This document shows, piece by piece, positions 1-5,538 of a DNA stretch of 5,538 bases (its first letter is position 1; each line of letters begins with the position of its first letter). Below the pieces are notes generated by a model that was not told where the DNA came from, searched no databases, and was given only the letters and a program-made list of their open reading frames with translations. The stretch covers positions 1 to 5,538 of the forward strand of contig CADFRV010000176.1 of NCBI GenBank assembly GCA_902836725.1, given 5' to 3'. The DNA comes from Muribaculaceae bacterium (GTDB lineage Bacteria; Bacteroidota; Bacteroidia; Bacteroidales; Muribaculaceae). A program made the position numbers and the translations under genes.

Positions 1-1
1 C

Positions 2-733
2 GACCTGGACAGGGCGCACAATTATCTCAACGTGGCCATAGACAATGTGGTGCAGAGCCGGGCGTCGGTGCGCATGAGCCAGACAACCGAACTGCTGAAC
101 ATCGTGGAAAGCCACCACAACCGCCAGATGGCGCAGTGGCGCCGCCTGCTCTATGTGATAATCGTGTTCCTCTTCATTTGTCTGATAGCCCTCGTGGCAG
201 CCATATGGTATCTAAAGAGACAGCTCAGGCAAGTGGCGAGCATGAAGCAGAAGCTCCAGACCGCCAACCGCGCCAAAGACGTGTACATAAGCCAGTTCCT
301 GAACCTAAGTTCCATCTTCATGGACAAACTGAAGGAATTCTGCAAACTCACCAACCGCAAGATTTCCGCCGGCCAGACCGACGAGCTGTACAAGATAACA
401 AAATCTGGAAAATTCATCGAGGAGCAGAGCCGCGAATTCTATAAAGTATTCGACGATTCATTCCTGAACCTGTATCCTGACTTCGTGGAGAAAGTGAACG
501 CCCTCCTGCACCCCGACGAGCAGATCATACTCTCCGACGGCGAGACGCTCAACAGCGATCTCCGCATACTCGCTTTCATGCGTCTCGGCATCGACGACAC
601 AAACCGTGTGGCCCATACGCTCAACTACAGTGTAAACACCATTTACGCCTACCGCAACAAACTGCGCAACCGTGCCATAAACCGCGACACTTTCGAAGCC
701 GACATAATGGCAATCGGAACCACTCCGCAATAA
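2..733 (+). CDS. DUF6377 domain protein, 3' part (membrane-anchored, C-terminal HTH-like region); 5' end outside window
   Basis: The frame is open to the left edge, so this is the last 243 residues of a longer protein. An internal GTG at 32 is not a credible start, because coding continues upstream of it in family-like sequence (RAHNYLNVAID). Visible residues 1 to about 45 look like the end of a helical, TPR-type repeat region. Residues about 49-71 form one strong transmembrane helix (LLYVIIVFLFICLIALVAAI), followed by a basic, probably coiled-coil stretch (KRQLRQVASMKQKLQ). The C-terminal part ends in a helix-turn-helix-like block, with RILAFMRLGI followed by VAHTLNYSVNTIYAYRNKLR. This order of TPR, membrane helix, coiled coil and HTH-like tail is known for Bacteroidetes DUF6377 proteins, which are thought to be regulatory. 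DNA binding by a membrane-tethered tail is my inference. No target is visible. The gene converges on the aspartate kinase gene across a terminator-like repeat. Confidence 0.85.
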   Translation, partial: DLDRAHNYLNVAIDNVVQSRASVRMSQTTELLNIVESHHNRQMAQWRRLLYVIIVFLFICLIALVAAIWYLKRQLRQVASMKQKLQTANRAKDVYISQFLNLSSIFMDKLKEFCKLTNRKISAGQTDELYKITKSGKFIEEQSREFYKVFDDSFLNLYPDFVEKVNALLHPDEQIILSDGETLNSDLRILAFMRLGIDDTNRVAHTLNYSVNTIYAYRNKLRNRAINRDTFEADIMAIGTTPQ

Positions 734-740
734 TCCCTCC

Positions 741-835
741 TCCACATCAAAACAGAATACCCCGCATCAGAAGCACACAGGAATGTGTGAGGCTCCGGAT
801 GCGGGGATATGTTTTCAGGGAATGCTTGATGTGGA
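741..835. terminator. Nested inverted repeat, probable bidirectional terminator between convergent genes
   Basis: The gap between two convergent stop codons is almost entirely one nested palindrome. The outer arms are TCCACATC (741-748) with GATGTGGA (828-835). Then come AAAAC (749-753) with GTTTT (811-815), and ATA (757-759) with TAT (808-810). The core is CCCCGCATC (760-768) with GATGCGGGG (798-806), and the tip is CACACA (774-779) with TGTGTG (784-789) around a GGAA tetraloop. That is about 31 base pairs interrupted by small loops and a 12-nt insertion at 816-827. After the GC-rich core, each strand reads into a short TTTT run (812-815 on plus, 752-749 on minus), which fits termination in both directions. 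The T runs are short, so efficiency is uncertain. Confidence 0.7.
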
Positions 836-836
836 A

Positions 837-2156
837 TTATTCCGCCGGGAAAAGCGCGTCGGTAAGCGCATTGAGGGCGCCCACCTTGTCTTCCGCTTTT
901 ACAAGGAAAGAGATATTGTAGTTTGATCCGCCATACGAGATCATGCGCACAGGTATATGGCTCAGAGCGGCCACCGCCTTGGCCTCAAAACCGCGGTTGT
1001 GCCACTCGAGGTCGCCGACCACACAGATGATCACCATATCGTAATCCACAGTCACCGTACCGATCTCCTTAAGCTCGTCGATGATATGCTCGAGCTTGAG
1101 CGGATTGTCGATTGTAACCGAGATACCCACCTCCGAAGTGGCGATCATGTCGATGGGACGCTTGTAATTGTCGAAGATCTCGAACACACGGTGGATGAAA
1201 CCCGACGCCATGAGCATGCGCGACGATTTGATCTTCACGGCCATCACACCGTCTTTTGCGGCCACGGCCTTTATGCTGCGTGAGTGGACGGTGTTATAGA
1301 TAAGTGTTCCGCGCGCTTCCGGCTCCATAGTGTTGAGCACACGTATGGGTATATTGTTGAACTTGGCGGGCATCACACAGGTGGGATGCAGTATCTTGGC
1401 ACCGAAATATGCCAGTTCGGCGGCCTCGTCGAAATGCAGTTCCGCCACCGGGGTCGTGCGCTCCACATAACGCGGGTCGTTGTTGTGCATGCCGTCGATA
1501 TCGGTCCATATCTCAATCTCCTCGGCATGTATGGCGGCTCCGATAAGCGACGCCGTGAGGTCGCTTCCGCCGCGCTGCAGGTTGTCGATATCCCCTGCCG
1601 CGTTCCGGCAGATGAATCCCTGTGTCACGAACAGATCGGCATCGGCATGCGCCTCAAGCATCGGGCAGAGTATTTCCGTAATATAGTCCACGTCGGCCTC
1701 GCCGTTGCTGTCGGTGCGCATGAATTCAAGCGCCGGAAGCCACACGCATTTCACTCCCTGCTCGCGCATGTACAGCTCCATCATGGCTGTAGACATAAGT
1801 TCCCCCTGCGCGAGCATGATCTTCTCCTCGCGCTCCCCGAAACCGTCGTGGGCAAGCGACCGCATCAGCGAGAAACGCTCGTCAAGACGGCTTATGGCCT
1901 CCTGCAGGATCACGCTGTCGGCATACAGATCGGCGAGCACCCTGCGGTAACGGTCCTCGAGATGGTTGATGGTATCTTTGGCACTGTTGATATTCTTGCG
2001 GTACAGATAACCCGAGATCTCCACAAGCGTGTTTGTAGTGCCAGACATGGCTGACAACACCACTATATTGCGGCCACGCTCCTTTACCAGACGCGCCACA
2101 TCCTTTATTCGCTCTGCACTCCCCACGGAAGTGCCACCAAATTTCAATACTTTCAT
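837..2156 (-). CDS. lysC: Aspartate kinase (aspartokinase), monofunctional, two ACT domains
   Basis: This cytoplasmic enzyme phosphorylates L-aspartate with ATP to give 4-phospho-L-aspartate, the committed step toward lysine/diaminopimelate, threonine and methionine. The 439 residues match the usual length of a monofunctional enzyme, with no homoserine dehydrogenase fused. The kinase domain shows KFGGTS at 5-10, LSAMSGTTN at 34-42, MRTD at 146-149, RGGSD at 195-199, TDIDG at 218-222, NDPR at 226-229 and FGAKILHP at 251-258. Two ACT regulatory domains follow (about 298-365 and 374-436), with SEVGISVTID at 341-350 and a final MISYGGSNYNISFLV. The last motif resembles the end of E. coli LysC (AKIII), so lysine feedback is plausible but inferred. 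The ATG is preceded by ATATTTT with no Shine-Dalgarno, normal for this phylum. It lies 94 nt after the ftsE-like gene on the same strand, and I see no TAnnTTTG box in that gap, so it is probably cotranscribed. Confidence 0.95.
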   Translation of the reverse strand: MKVLKFGGTSVGSAERIKDVARLVKERGRNIVVLSAMSGTTNTLVEISGYLYRKNINSAKDTINHLEDRYRRVLADLYADSVILQEAISRLDERFSLMRSLAHDGFGEREEKIMLAQGELMSTAMMELYMREQGVKCVWLPALEFMRTDSNGEADVDYITEILCPMLEAHADADLFVTQGFICRNAAGDIDNLQRGGSDLTASLIGAAIHAEEIEIWTDIDGMHNNDPRYVERTTPVAELHFDEAAELAYFGAKILHPTCVMPAKFNNIPIRVLNTMEPEARGTLIYNTVHSRSIKAVAAKDGVMAVKIKSSRMLMASGFIHRVFEIFDNYKRPIDMIATSEVGISVTIDNPLKLEHIIDELKEIGTVTVDYDMVIICVVGDLEWHNRGFEAKAVAALSHIPVRMISYGGSNYNISFLVKAEDKVGALNALTDALFPAE

Positions 2157-2250
2157 AAAATATCCGGTAACTGACGGATTTGTCCTATACTGTTTTGATT
2201 ACATTGTCTTGCCCTGCCGGGTGCCATCCACCGCAGAACGCAGGCCGATC

Positions 2251-2916
2251 TCAGTCGGAAATCAGCTGTTTCCCCTCGCAGCGTATCACGCGAGCGGGAT
2301 ATTGCTCCACGAGCTGAAGATTGTGGGTCGCCATTATCACGGCCGTACCCTTGCCGGCAATATCGCGGAGATAACGCACTATGCTGTCGCCGGTCTGCGG
2401 ATCGAGATTGCCGGTGGGCTCATCAGCCAGGATCAACTTCGGACGGTTGAGCAGCGCGCGGGCAATGACGATGCGCTGTTGCTCGCCCCCTGAAAGCTCA
2501 TGCGGCATTTTATAGGACTTGTTGGCCATCCCCACCCGGGACAGCACCTCCTCAATGCGCGCCTCCTTCTCCGATGTGTCGCGCCAACCGGTGGCGTCAA
2601 GCACGAAGTTGAGATTCTGGAACACATTCCTGTCTGTAAGCAGCTGGAAATCCTGGAACACTATACCTATGCGTCGGCGGAGCATAGGCACATCCTTGCG
2701 CCGTATGTCCGTGAGATCGTAATCCATGACACGCGCCTTCCCCGTATAGACCGGAATCTCGGCATACATGGATTTGAGCAAACTCGACTTGCCGCTTCCG
2801 ACCCTGCCGATCAGATAGGCGAATTCCCCCTCTTCCAGACATAGATCCACATGCTTAAGAACCACAAGCTCCTTACGCAGTATCTCCACATCCTTATATT
2901 CAACTACATTCTTCAT
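2251..2916 (-). CDS. ftsE: ABC transporter ATP-binding protein, FtsE-like
   Basis: The 221-residue protein is a single ABC ATPase domain. In order it has Walker A GRVGSGKS (37-44), Q-loop VFQDFQLL with Q88, signature LSGGEQQR (141-148), Walker B LILADEP (161-167), D-loop GNLD (169-172) and H-loop histidine 198 (MATHN). The stretches VPMLRRRIGIVFQDFQLLTD and ADEPTGNLD closely resemble FtsE. In the known FtsEX complex, FtsE works at the inner face of the membrane with FtsX to control peptidoglycan hydrolysis during division. No membrane partner is next to it here. In Bacteroidetes ftsX is usually encoded elsewhere, so an unlinked partner is likely (from knowledge, not visible). LolD or MacB-type ATPases are the main alternative, since this superfamily is similar. 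The ATG at 2916 is fixed: an in-frame TAA lies five codons upstream (2929-2931), and the N-terminus aligns with the family start. Confidence 0.85.
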   Translation of the reverse strand: MKNVVEYKDVEILRKELVVLKHVDLCLEEGEFAYLIGRVGSGKSSLLKSMYAEIPVYTGKARVMDYDLTDIRRKDVPMLRRRIGIVFQDFQLLTDRNVFQNLNFVLDATGWRDTSEKEARIEEVLSRVGMANKSYKMPHELSGGEQQRIVIARALLNRPKLILADEPTGNLDPQTGDSIVRYLRDIAGKGTAVIMATHNLQLVEQYPARVIRCEGKQLISD

Positions 2917-2923
2917 AGAAGTG

Positions 2924-2931
2924 CAAAATTA
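2924..2931 (-). promoter_or_regulatory. Putative -7 promoter box for ftsE-like gene and lysC
   Basis: Read on the minus strand this is TAATTTTG, an exact match to the Bacteroidetes TAnnTTTG -7 element. It lies seven bases from the ATG at 2916. I cannot find a convincing TTTG -33 element 19-22 nt upstream; the nearest feature is a T-run at 2950-2946. With normal spacing, transcription would begin at about 2919-2915, giving a leaderless or almost leaderless mRNA. Confidence 0.55.
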
Positions 2932-3059
2932 GCCTATCCGCTTCTAAAAAGGTGACGCGCCATTTTTATTAACAATATTTTAACATTCAACAGTGCCAAA
3001 TAAGCCACACGCCCCTACTGCACACGATGTAAATTTTGGATAAAAAACTTGTCTACTAA

Positions 3060-3090
3060 TTGCATTAGTCAATTATAACCGCTAATTTTG
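3060..3090 (+). promoter_or_regulatory. Putative tig promoter (TTG-N20-TAATTTTG)
   Basis: TAATTTTG at 3083-3090 matches the Bacteroidetes -7 box TAnnTTTG, and TTG at 3060-3062 matches the -33 element with a 20-nt spacer. Transcription is expected at about 3095-3098, giving an A/T-rich leader of roughly 50 nt before the ATG at 3145. The 13 bases GCTAATTTTGCAC (3081-3093) recur in reverse complement at 2921-2933, in the divergent promoter. Confidence 0.75.
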
Positions 3091-3144
3091 CACCTTGAAA
3101 AATCATGCAAAACAGATTATAACAACATAAAAACACTTCATTTT

Positions 3145-4506
3145 ATGCAAGTTACGCTTGAAAAAACCGGCGAACTCGAAGGCCGCATCAAAGTAGATGT
3201 GGCTCAGGACGATTACATCGCCAAGGTAAATCAGGAACTTAAAGAGATAGGCCGCAACCGCGTGATACCCGGTTTCCGCAAGGGTCATGTAAGCCTCGAT
3301 CAACTCCGCCGCCGTTTCGGCAAAGAGGTAAAAAGCCACGTGCTGAACGAGGAAGTTTACCGCGCGGTTATCGAATATATCCGTGAGAACAAACTTGACA
3401 TCCTCGGCGAGCCCCTCCCCGTGGAAGTAAAGGAAATCAGCCTTGACCAGCCCGACTACACATTCGAATACGAAGTAGGCATGGCCCCCGAATTCAATGT
3501 GACAATCGACAACAGCCTCACACTCCCCTACTACACCATCACCGTTGACGACAAGATGGTGGAAGAGCAGGACAAAGCACTCTGCGAGCGTTTCGGCGCA
3601 CAGGTGCCCGGCGAGGAAGTTGACGCAAAGGCACTCGTGAAAGGCGCCATCATGGAGCTTAACGAGGACGGCACAGTAAAGACCGACGAAGACGCAGTGC
3701 AGGTGGTAGACGGCATCGTAGCCCCCATGTACTTCAAGGACAAAGAGCAGGCCGACCTCTTCCTGGGCAAGAAAGTAGGCGACAAAGTGCGCTTCAACCC
3801 CTGGAAGACATGCGAAGGCAACGCCGCAGAGCTCTCCTCGATGCTCCACGTCGACAAGGAGAAAGCCGCCGACATGAAGGCCGACTTCGAGCTTGCCATC
3901 TCCGAGATCATAGTTCTCAAACCCGCTGAACACGGAGAAGAATTCTACAAAGAGGTGTTCCCCGGAAGCGCCAACGTGACCAACGAGGAGGAATACTTCG
4001 CGGAACTCCGCAAGATGATCGCCGCACAGCTCGCTCCCAACAGCGAGTTCCTCTTCAACCGCGACGCCCGCAAGGCCATCATGGACAAATTCAGCAACTT
4101 CGAGCTTCCCGCAGCATTCCTCAAGAAATGGCTTGTAGCCCGCAACGAAGGCCTCACCGCTGAAAAGGTTGACGAAGAATACGAGAAGATGGTTCCCGCC
4201 ATCAAATGGGAACTTATCGAAGGCCATATCGCACGCGATCTCGAAATCAAAGTTACAGAAGAAGACCTTCTCGACTATGCCAAAGCTGTCGCTTACCAGC
4301 AGTTCATGCAGTATGGCATGACCAACATGGACGACGAGACCCTCACCAACTATGCACGCCGCATCCTCGAGGACAAGAACTACGGCCGTCGCATGCGCGA
4401 GGACCTCGCAGACCGCAAGCTCTTCAACGCCATCCGCGCGAAAGTAACCCTTGACGAGAAATCAGTAACTCTCGACGAATTCAAGGCACTTGCCGAAGCC
4501 AAATAA
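3145..4506 (+). CDS. tig: Trigger factor (ribosome-associated chaperone and peptidyl-prolyl isomerase family)
   Basis: Trigger factor binds beside the ribosome exit tunnel and shelters nascent chains. The 453 residues match the family length in Bacteroidetes. The N-terminal ribosome-binding domain (about 1-120) starts MQVTLEKTGELEG and carries the ribosome-docking loop IPGFRKGHVS at 41-50, with the conserved GFRK. The middle FKBP-like region (about 150-255) is divergent in this phylum, so isomerase activity is uncertain. The C-terminal helical chaperone domain (about 260-445) is rich in charged residues. I chose the ATG at 3145 over an in-frame TTG at 3088. That TTG is part of the -7 promoter box, so it would lie upstream of the transcript, and the family begins at MQVTLE. 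No Shine-Dalgarno is seen, only an A-rich leader. The gene is divergent from the ftsE-like gene and 294 nt upstream of clpP, with a terminator between. Confidence 0.96.
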   Translation: MQVTLEKTGELEGRIKVDVAQDDYIAKVNQELKEIGRNRVIPGFRKGHVSLDQLRRRFGKEVKSHVLNEEVYRAVIEYIRENKLDILGEPLPVEVKEISLDQPDYTFEYEVGMAPEFNVTIDNSLTLPYYTITVDDKMVEEQDKALCERFGAQVPGEEVDAKALVKGAIMELNEDGTVKTDEDAVQVVDGIVAPMYFKDKEQADLFLGKKVGDKVRFNPWKTCEGNAAELSSMLHVDKEKAADMKADFELAISEIIVLKPAEHGEEFYKEVFPGSANVTNEEEYFAELRKMIAAQLAPNSEFLFNRDARKAIMDKFSNFELPAAFLKKWLVARNEGLTAEKVDEEYEKMVPAIKWELIEGHIARDLEIKVTEEDLLDYAKAVAYQQFMQYGMTNMDDETLTNYARRILEDKNYGRRMREDLADRKLFNAIRAKVTLDEKSVTLDEFKALAEAK

Positions 4507-4529
4507 AAAGAGGCCGCACAAATACACCT

Positions 4530-4566
4530 ACAGCGCTGTGTCATATTTTGATACGGCGCTGTTTTC
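4530..4566 (+). terminator. Intrinsic terminator after tig
   Basis: A 14-bp stem pairs 4530-4543 (ACAGCGCTGTGTCA) with 4549-4562 (TGATACGGCGCTGT) around a 5-nt loop, TATTT. It includes two G-U wobbles and seven uninterrupted Watson-Crick pairs at the base. TTTT (4562-4565) follows directly. It starts 24 nt after the tig stop codon. This should separate tig from clpP, at least in part. Confidence 0.8.
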
Positions 4567-4658
4567 ATATACGGCCACACGGAGCCGCCCCGGCGACGGC
4601 GCACACAGAGAGCCCTGAATCTTCCGAGAAAAAAAATTAGAGAATCTTTATATTATTT

Positions 4659-4692
4659 TTTGGAGGTTTTCGCGAAAAATGTATTATCTTTG
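4659..4692 (+). promoter_or_regulatory. Putative clpP promoter (TTTG-N22-TATCTTTG)
   Basis: TATCTTTG at 4685-4692 matches the Bacteroidetes -7 box TAnnTTTG. TTTG at 4659-4662 could be the -33 element, but the 22-nt spacer is slightly longer than usual. The region is strongly A/T-rich. Transcription would start at about 4697-4700, leaving a leader of about 100 nt, long compared with tig. Confidence 0.65.
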
Positions 4693-4707
4693 AGTTAGAT
4701 TTGTTGT

Positions 4708-4756
4708 GGAGAGATATTGAGTTACTGAAATACACACCGAAGAACCGAATCTCTCC
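4708..4756 (+). repeat. Inverted repeat in the clpP leader
   Basis: GGAGAGAT (4708-4715) is the exact reverse complement of ATCTCTCC (4749-4756), with a 33-nt loop and two possible G-U pairs extending the base (4706-4707 with 4757-4758). It lies wholly inside the predicted 5' untranslated leader, ending 44 nt before the clpP ATG. It could form an mRNA hairpin or serve as a regulator site. Eight pairs across a large loop may also be chance. Confidence 0.35.
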
Positions 4757-4800
4757 GTCCGAAGCAAAATTTTCCAATACGTACAAAACAGAAAAAAGAT

Positions 4801-5511
4801 ATGACTGATTTCAACAAAAACGACTTCCGCAATTATGCCGTGAAACATCTCGGCATGAACGGACTGGCCCTCGACCAGTTTACTTCGGCTACCGACAACG
4901 CCATCAGATCAAGCTATATATCCCCGACCATCATCGAGGAACGACAGCTCAATGTGGCGCAGATGGACGTGTTCTCACGCCTTATGATGGACCGCATCAT
5001 CTTCCTCGGCACCGAAGTCAACGACTATACAGCCAACGTCATACAGGCACAGCTGCTTTACCTCGACTCCGCGGATCCCGGAAAAGATGTGTCAATCTAC
5101 ATCAACTCGCCCGGCGGATCGGTTTATGCAGGTCTCGGCATCTACGACACCATGCAGTACATCAGCTCTGATGTGGCCACCATCTGCACCGGCATAGCAG
5201 CATCGATGGCCGCCGTGCTTCTGGTAGCGGGAACTAAAGGCAAGAGATTCGCCCTCAACCACTCACGCGTCATGATCCACCAGCCCATGGGGGGCGCGCA
5301 GGGACAGGCATCCGACATCGAGATCACCGCACGCGAGATACAGAAACTCAAGAAAGAGCTTTACCACATAATCTCCGACCATTCCGGCCAGCCCTTCGAC
5401 AAGGTGGAACGCGACTCCGACCGCGACTACTGGATGACCGCCGCCGAGGCAAAAGACTACGGCATGATCGACAATGTGCTCGTGAAAAAGCCTCTCCCCG
5501 AAAACATCTGA
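4801..5511 (+). CDS. clpP: ATP-dependent Clp protease proteolytic subunit ClpP
   Basis: ClpP is the serine peptidase of the cytoplasmic Clp complex. It forms a two-ring 14-mer that degrades proteins unfolded by ClpX or another Clp ATPase. The catalytic triad is complete: Ser135 in GIAASMA, His160 in MIHQP and Asp209 in SDRDYWM. The 25-residue Ser-His and 74-residue Ser-Asp distances match E. coli. The oxyanion and substrate strand INSPGGSVYAG (101-111) and the glycine-rich handle GGAQGQASDIEI (164-175) are also intact. At 236 residues it has an N-terminal extension about 24 residues longer than E. coli ClpP. The NYAVKHLGMNGLAL segment is characteristic of Bacteroidales ClpP and probably includes a propeptide. 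The ATG at 4801 follows an A-rich leader without Shine-Dalgarno. clpX commonly follows, but only 27 bases remain in the window. Confidence 0.97.
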   Translation: MTDFNKNDFRNYAVKHLGMNGLALDQFTSATDNAIRSSYISPTIIEERQLNVAQMDVFSRLMMDRIIFLGTEVNDYTANVIQAQLLYLDSADPGKDVSIYINSPGGSVYAGLGIYDTMQYISSDVATICTGIAASMAAVLLVAGTKGKRFALNHSRVMIHQPMGGAQGQASDIEITAREIQKLKKELYHIISDHSGQPFDKVERDSDRDYWMTAAEAKDYGMIDNVLVKKPLPENI

Positions 5512-5538
5512 TTACCGGCAACGTCAGCCGATGCTCCC

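Larger units (their letters stand above)
4507..4800 (+). other. tig-clpP intergenic region
   Basis: This 294-nt gap holds the tig terminator (4530-4566), a GC-rich stretch with no clear structure (about 4572-4615), a sharply A/T-rich promoter zone (about 4628-4692) and the clpP leader (about 4698-4800). No ORF or tRNA-like fold stands out. The change from GC-rich to A/T-rich sequence at about 4628 marks where the promoter region begins. Confidence 0.7.

Noticed and set aside
1284..2054. A 256-residue open frame opposite the aspartate kinase gene
   Set aside because: It is antisense to strongly conserved kinase coding sequence, histidine- and arginine-rich, with no family resemblance and no promoter.
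2162..2179. ATCCG/CGGAT inverted repeat just upstream of the aspartate kinase start, considered as a lysine riboswitch or attenuator
   Set aside because: Only five base pairs with an 8-nt loop. The whole 94-nt gap is too short for the known lysine riboswitch and no terminator-antiterminator pair is visible.
2029..2493. Plus-strand open frame across the lysC-ftsE gap
   Set aside because: It overlaps both minus-strand genes, including the conserved kinase N-terminus, and shows no domain. It is a shadow of codon bias.
3030..3038. TAAATTTTG as a third promoter box in the divergent region
   Set aside because: It has one base too many to fit TAnnTTTG and no TTG at suitable distance upstream.
3105..3122. 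Five-codon leader ORF (MQNRL) in the tig leader
   Set aside because: It is too short to support, has no ribosome-binding context and is not a recognised attenuator type. One such ATG in a 50-nt leader is expected by chance.
3103..4227. A 374-residue antisense open frame opposite tig
   Set aside because: It lies entirely opposite a clear trigger factor gene. Its composition (repeated F, V, H, G, L) is what reverse-reading acidic, lysine-rich codons gives, with no recognisable domain.
4584..4594. GCCG-CCC-CGGC mini hairpin in the GC-rich part of the tig-clpP gap
   Set aside because: Four pairs around a 3-nt loop in GC-rich sequence; likely chance.
5531..5538. ATG at 5531 as a possible start of clpX
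   Set aside because: Only two full codons follow before the window ends, so nothing supports it beyond the usual clpP-clpX gene order.

Overview
The window looks like a chromosomal housekeeping segment from a member of the Bacteroidota, most likely order Bacteroidales. Three things support this. The first gene encodes a DUF6377-type protein, a family known from Bacteroidetes. The promoters match the Bacteroidetes TAnnTTTG -7 box. The gene starts lack Shine-Dalgarno sequences and are preceded by A/T-rich leaders. The ClpP N-terminus (NYAVKHLGMNGLAL) is also typical of Bacteroidales. The moderately high GC in coding regions would fit a Muribaculaceae-like genome, but I cannot fix the family from sequence alone.

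Layout. (1) 2-733, plus strand: the 3' part of a DUF6377 regulator-like membrane protein, cut by the left window edge. (2) 734-836: a convergent intergenic gap filled by an elaborate nested inverted repeat, probably a bidirectional terminator. (3) 2916-837, minus strand: a probable two-gene operon of an FtsE-like ABC ATPase followed by a monofunctional aspartate kinase with two ACT domains. (4) 2917-3144: a divergent promoter region in which both promoters carry the same 13-bp core in opposite orientation. (5) 3145-4506, plus strand: trigger factor (tig), followed by a strong hairpin terminator. (6) 4507-4800: an intergenic region with the clpP promoter and a roughly 100-nt leader. (7) 4801-5511, plus strand: ClpP peptidase with an intact catalytic triad. 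The last 27 bases are non-coding or too short to assign.

How the genes relate. tig and clpP form the familiar protein-quality-control neighbourhood: a ribosome-bound chaperone beside an ATP-dependent protease. Each has its own promoter, and a terminator lies between them. The minus-strand pair joins a cell-envelope/division ATPase to the first step of the aspartate pathway (lysine, diaminopimelate, threonine, methionine), without ftsX next to it. I found no mobile element, CRISPR array, tRNA, rRNA or defence system. There is no clear undescribed system here. The items most worth a second look are the mirrored divergent promoters, the apparently leaderless ftsE-like gene, the nested terminator and the clpP leader.
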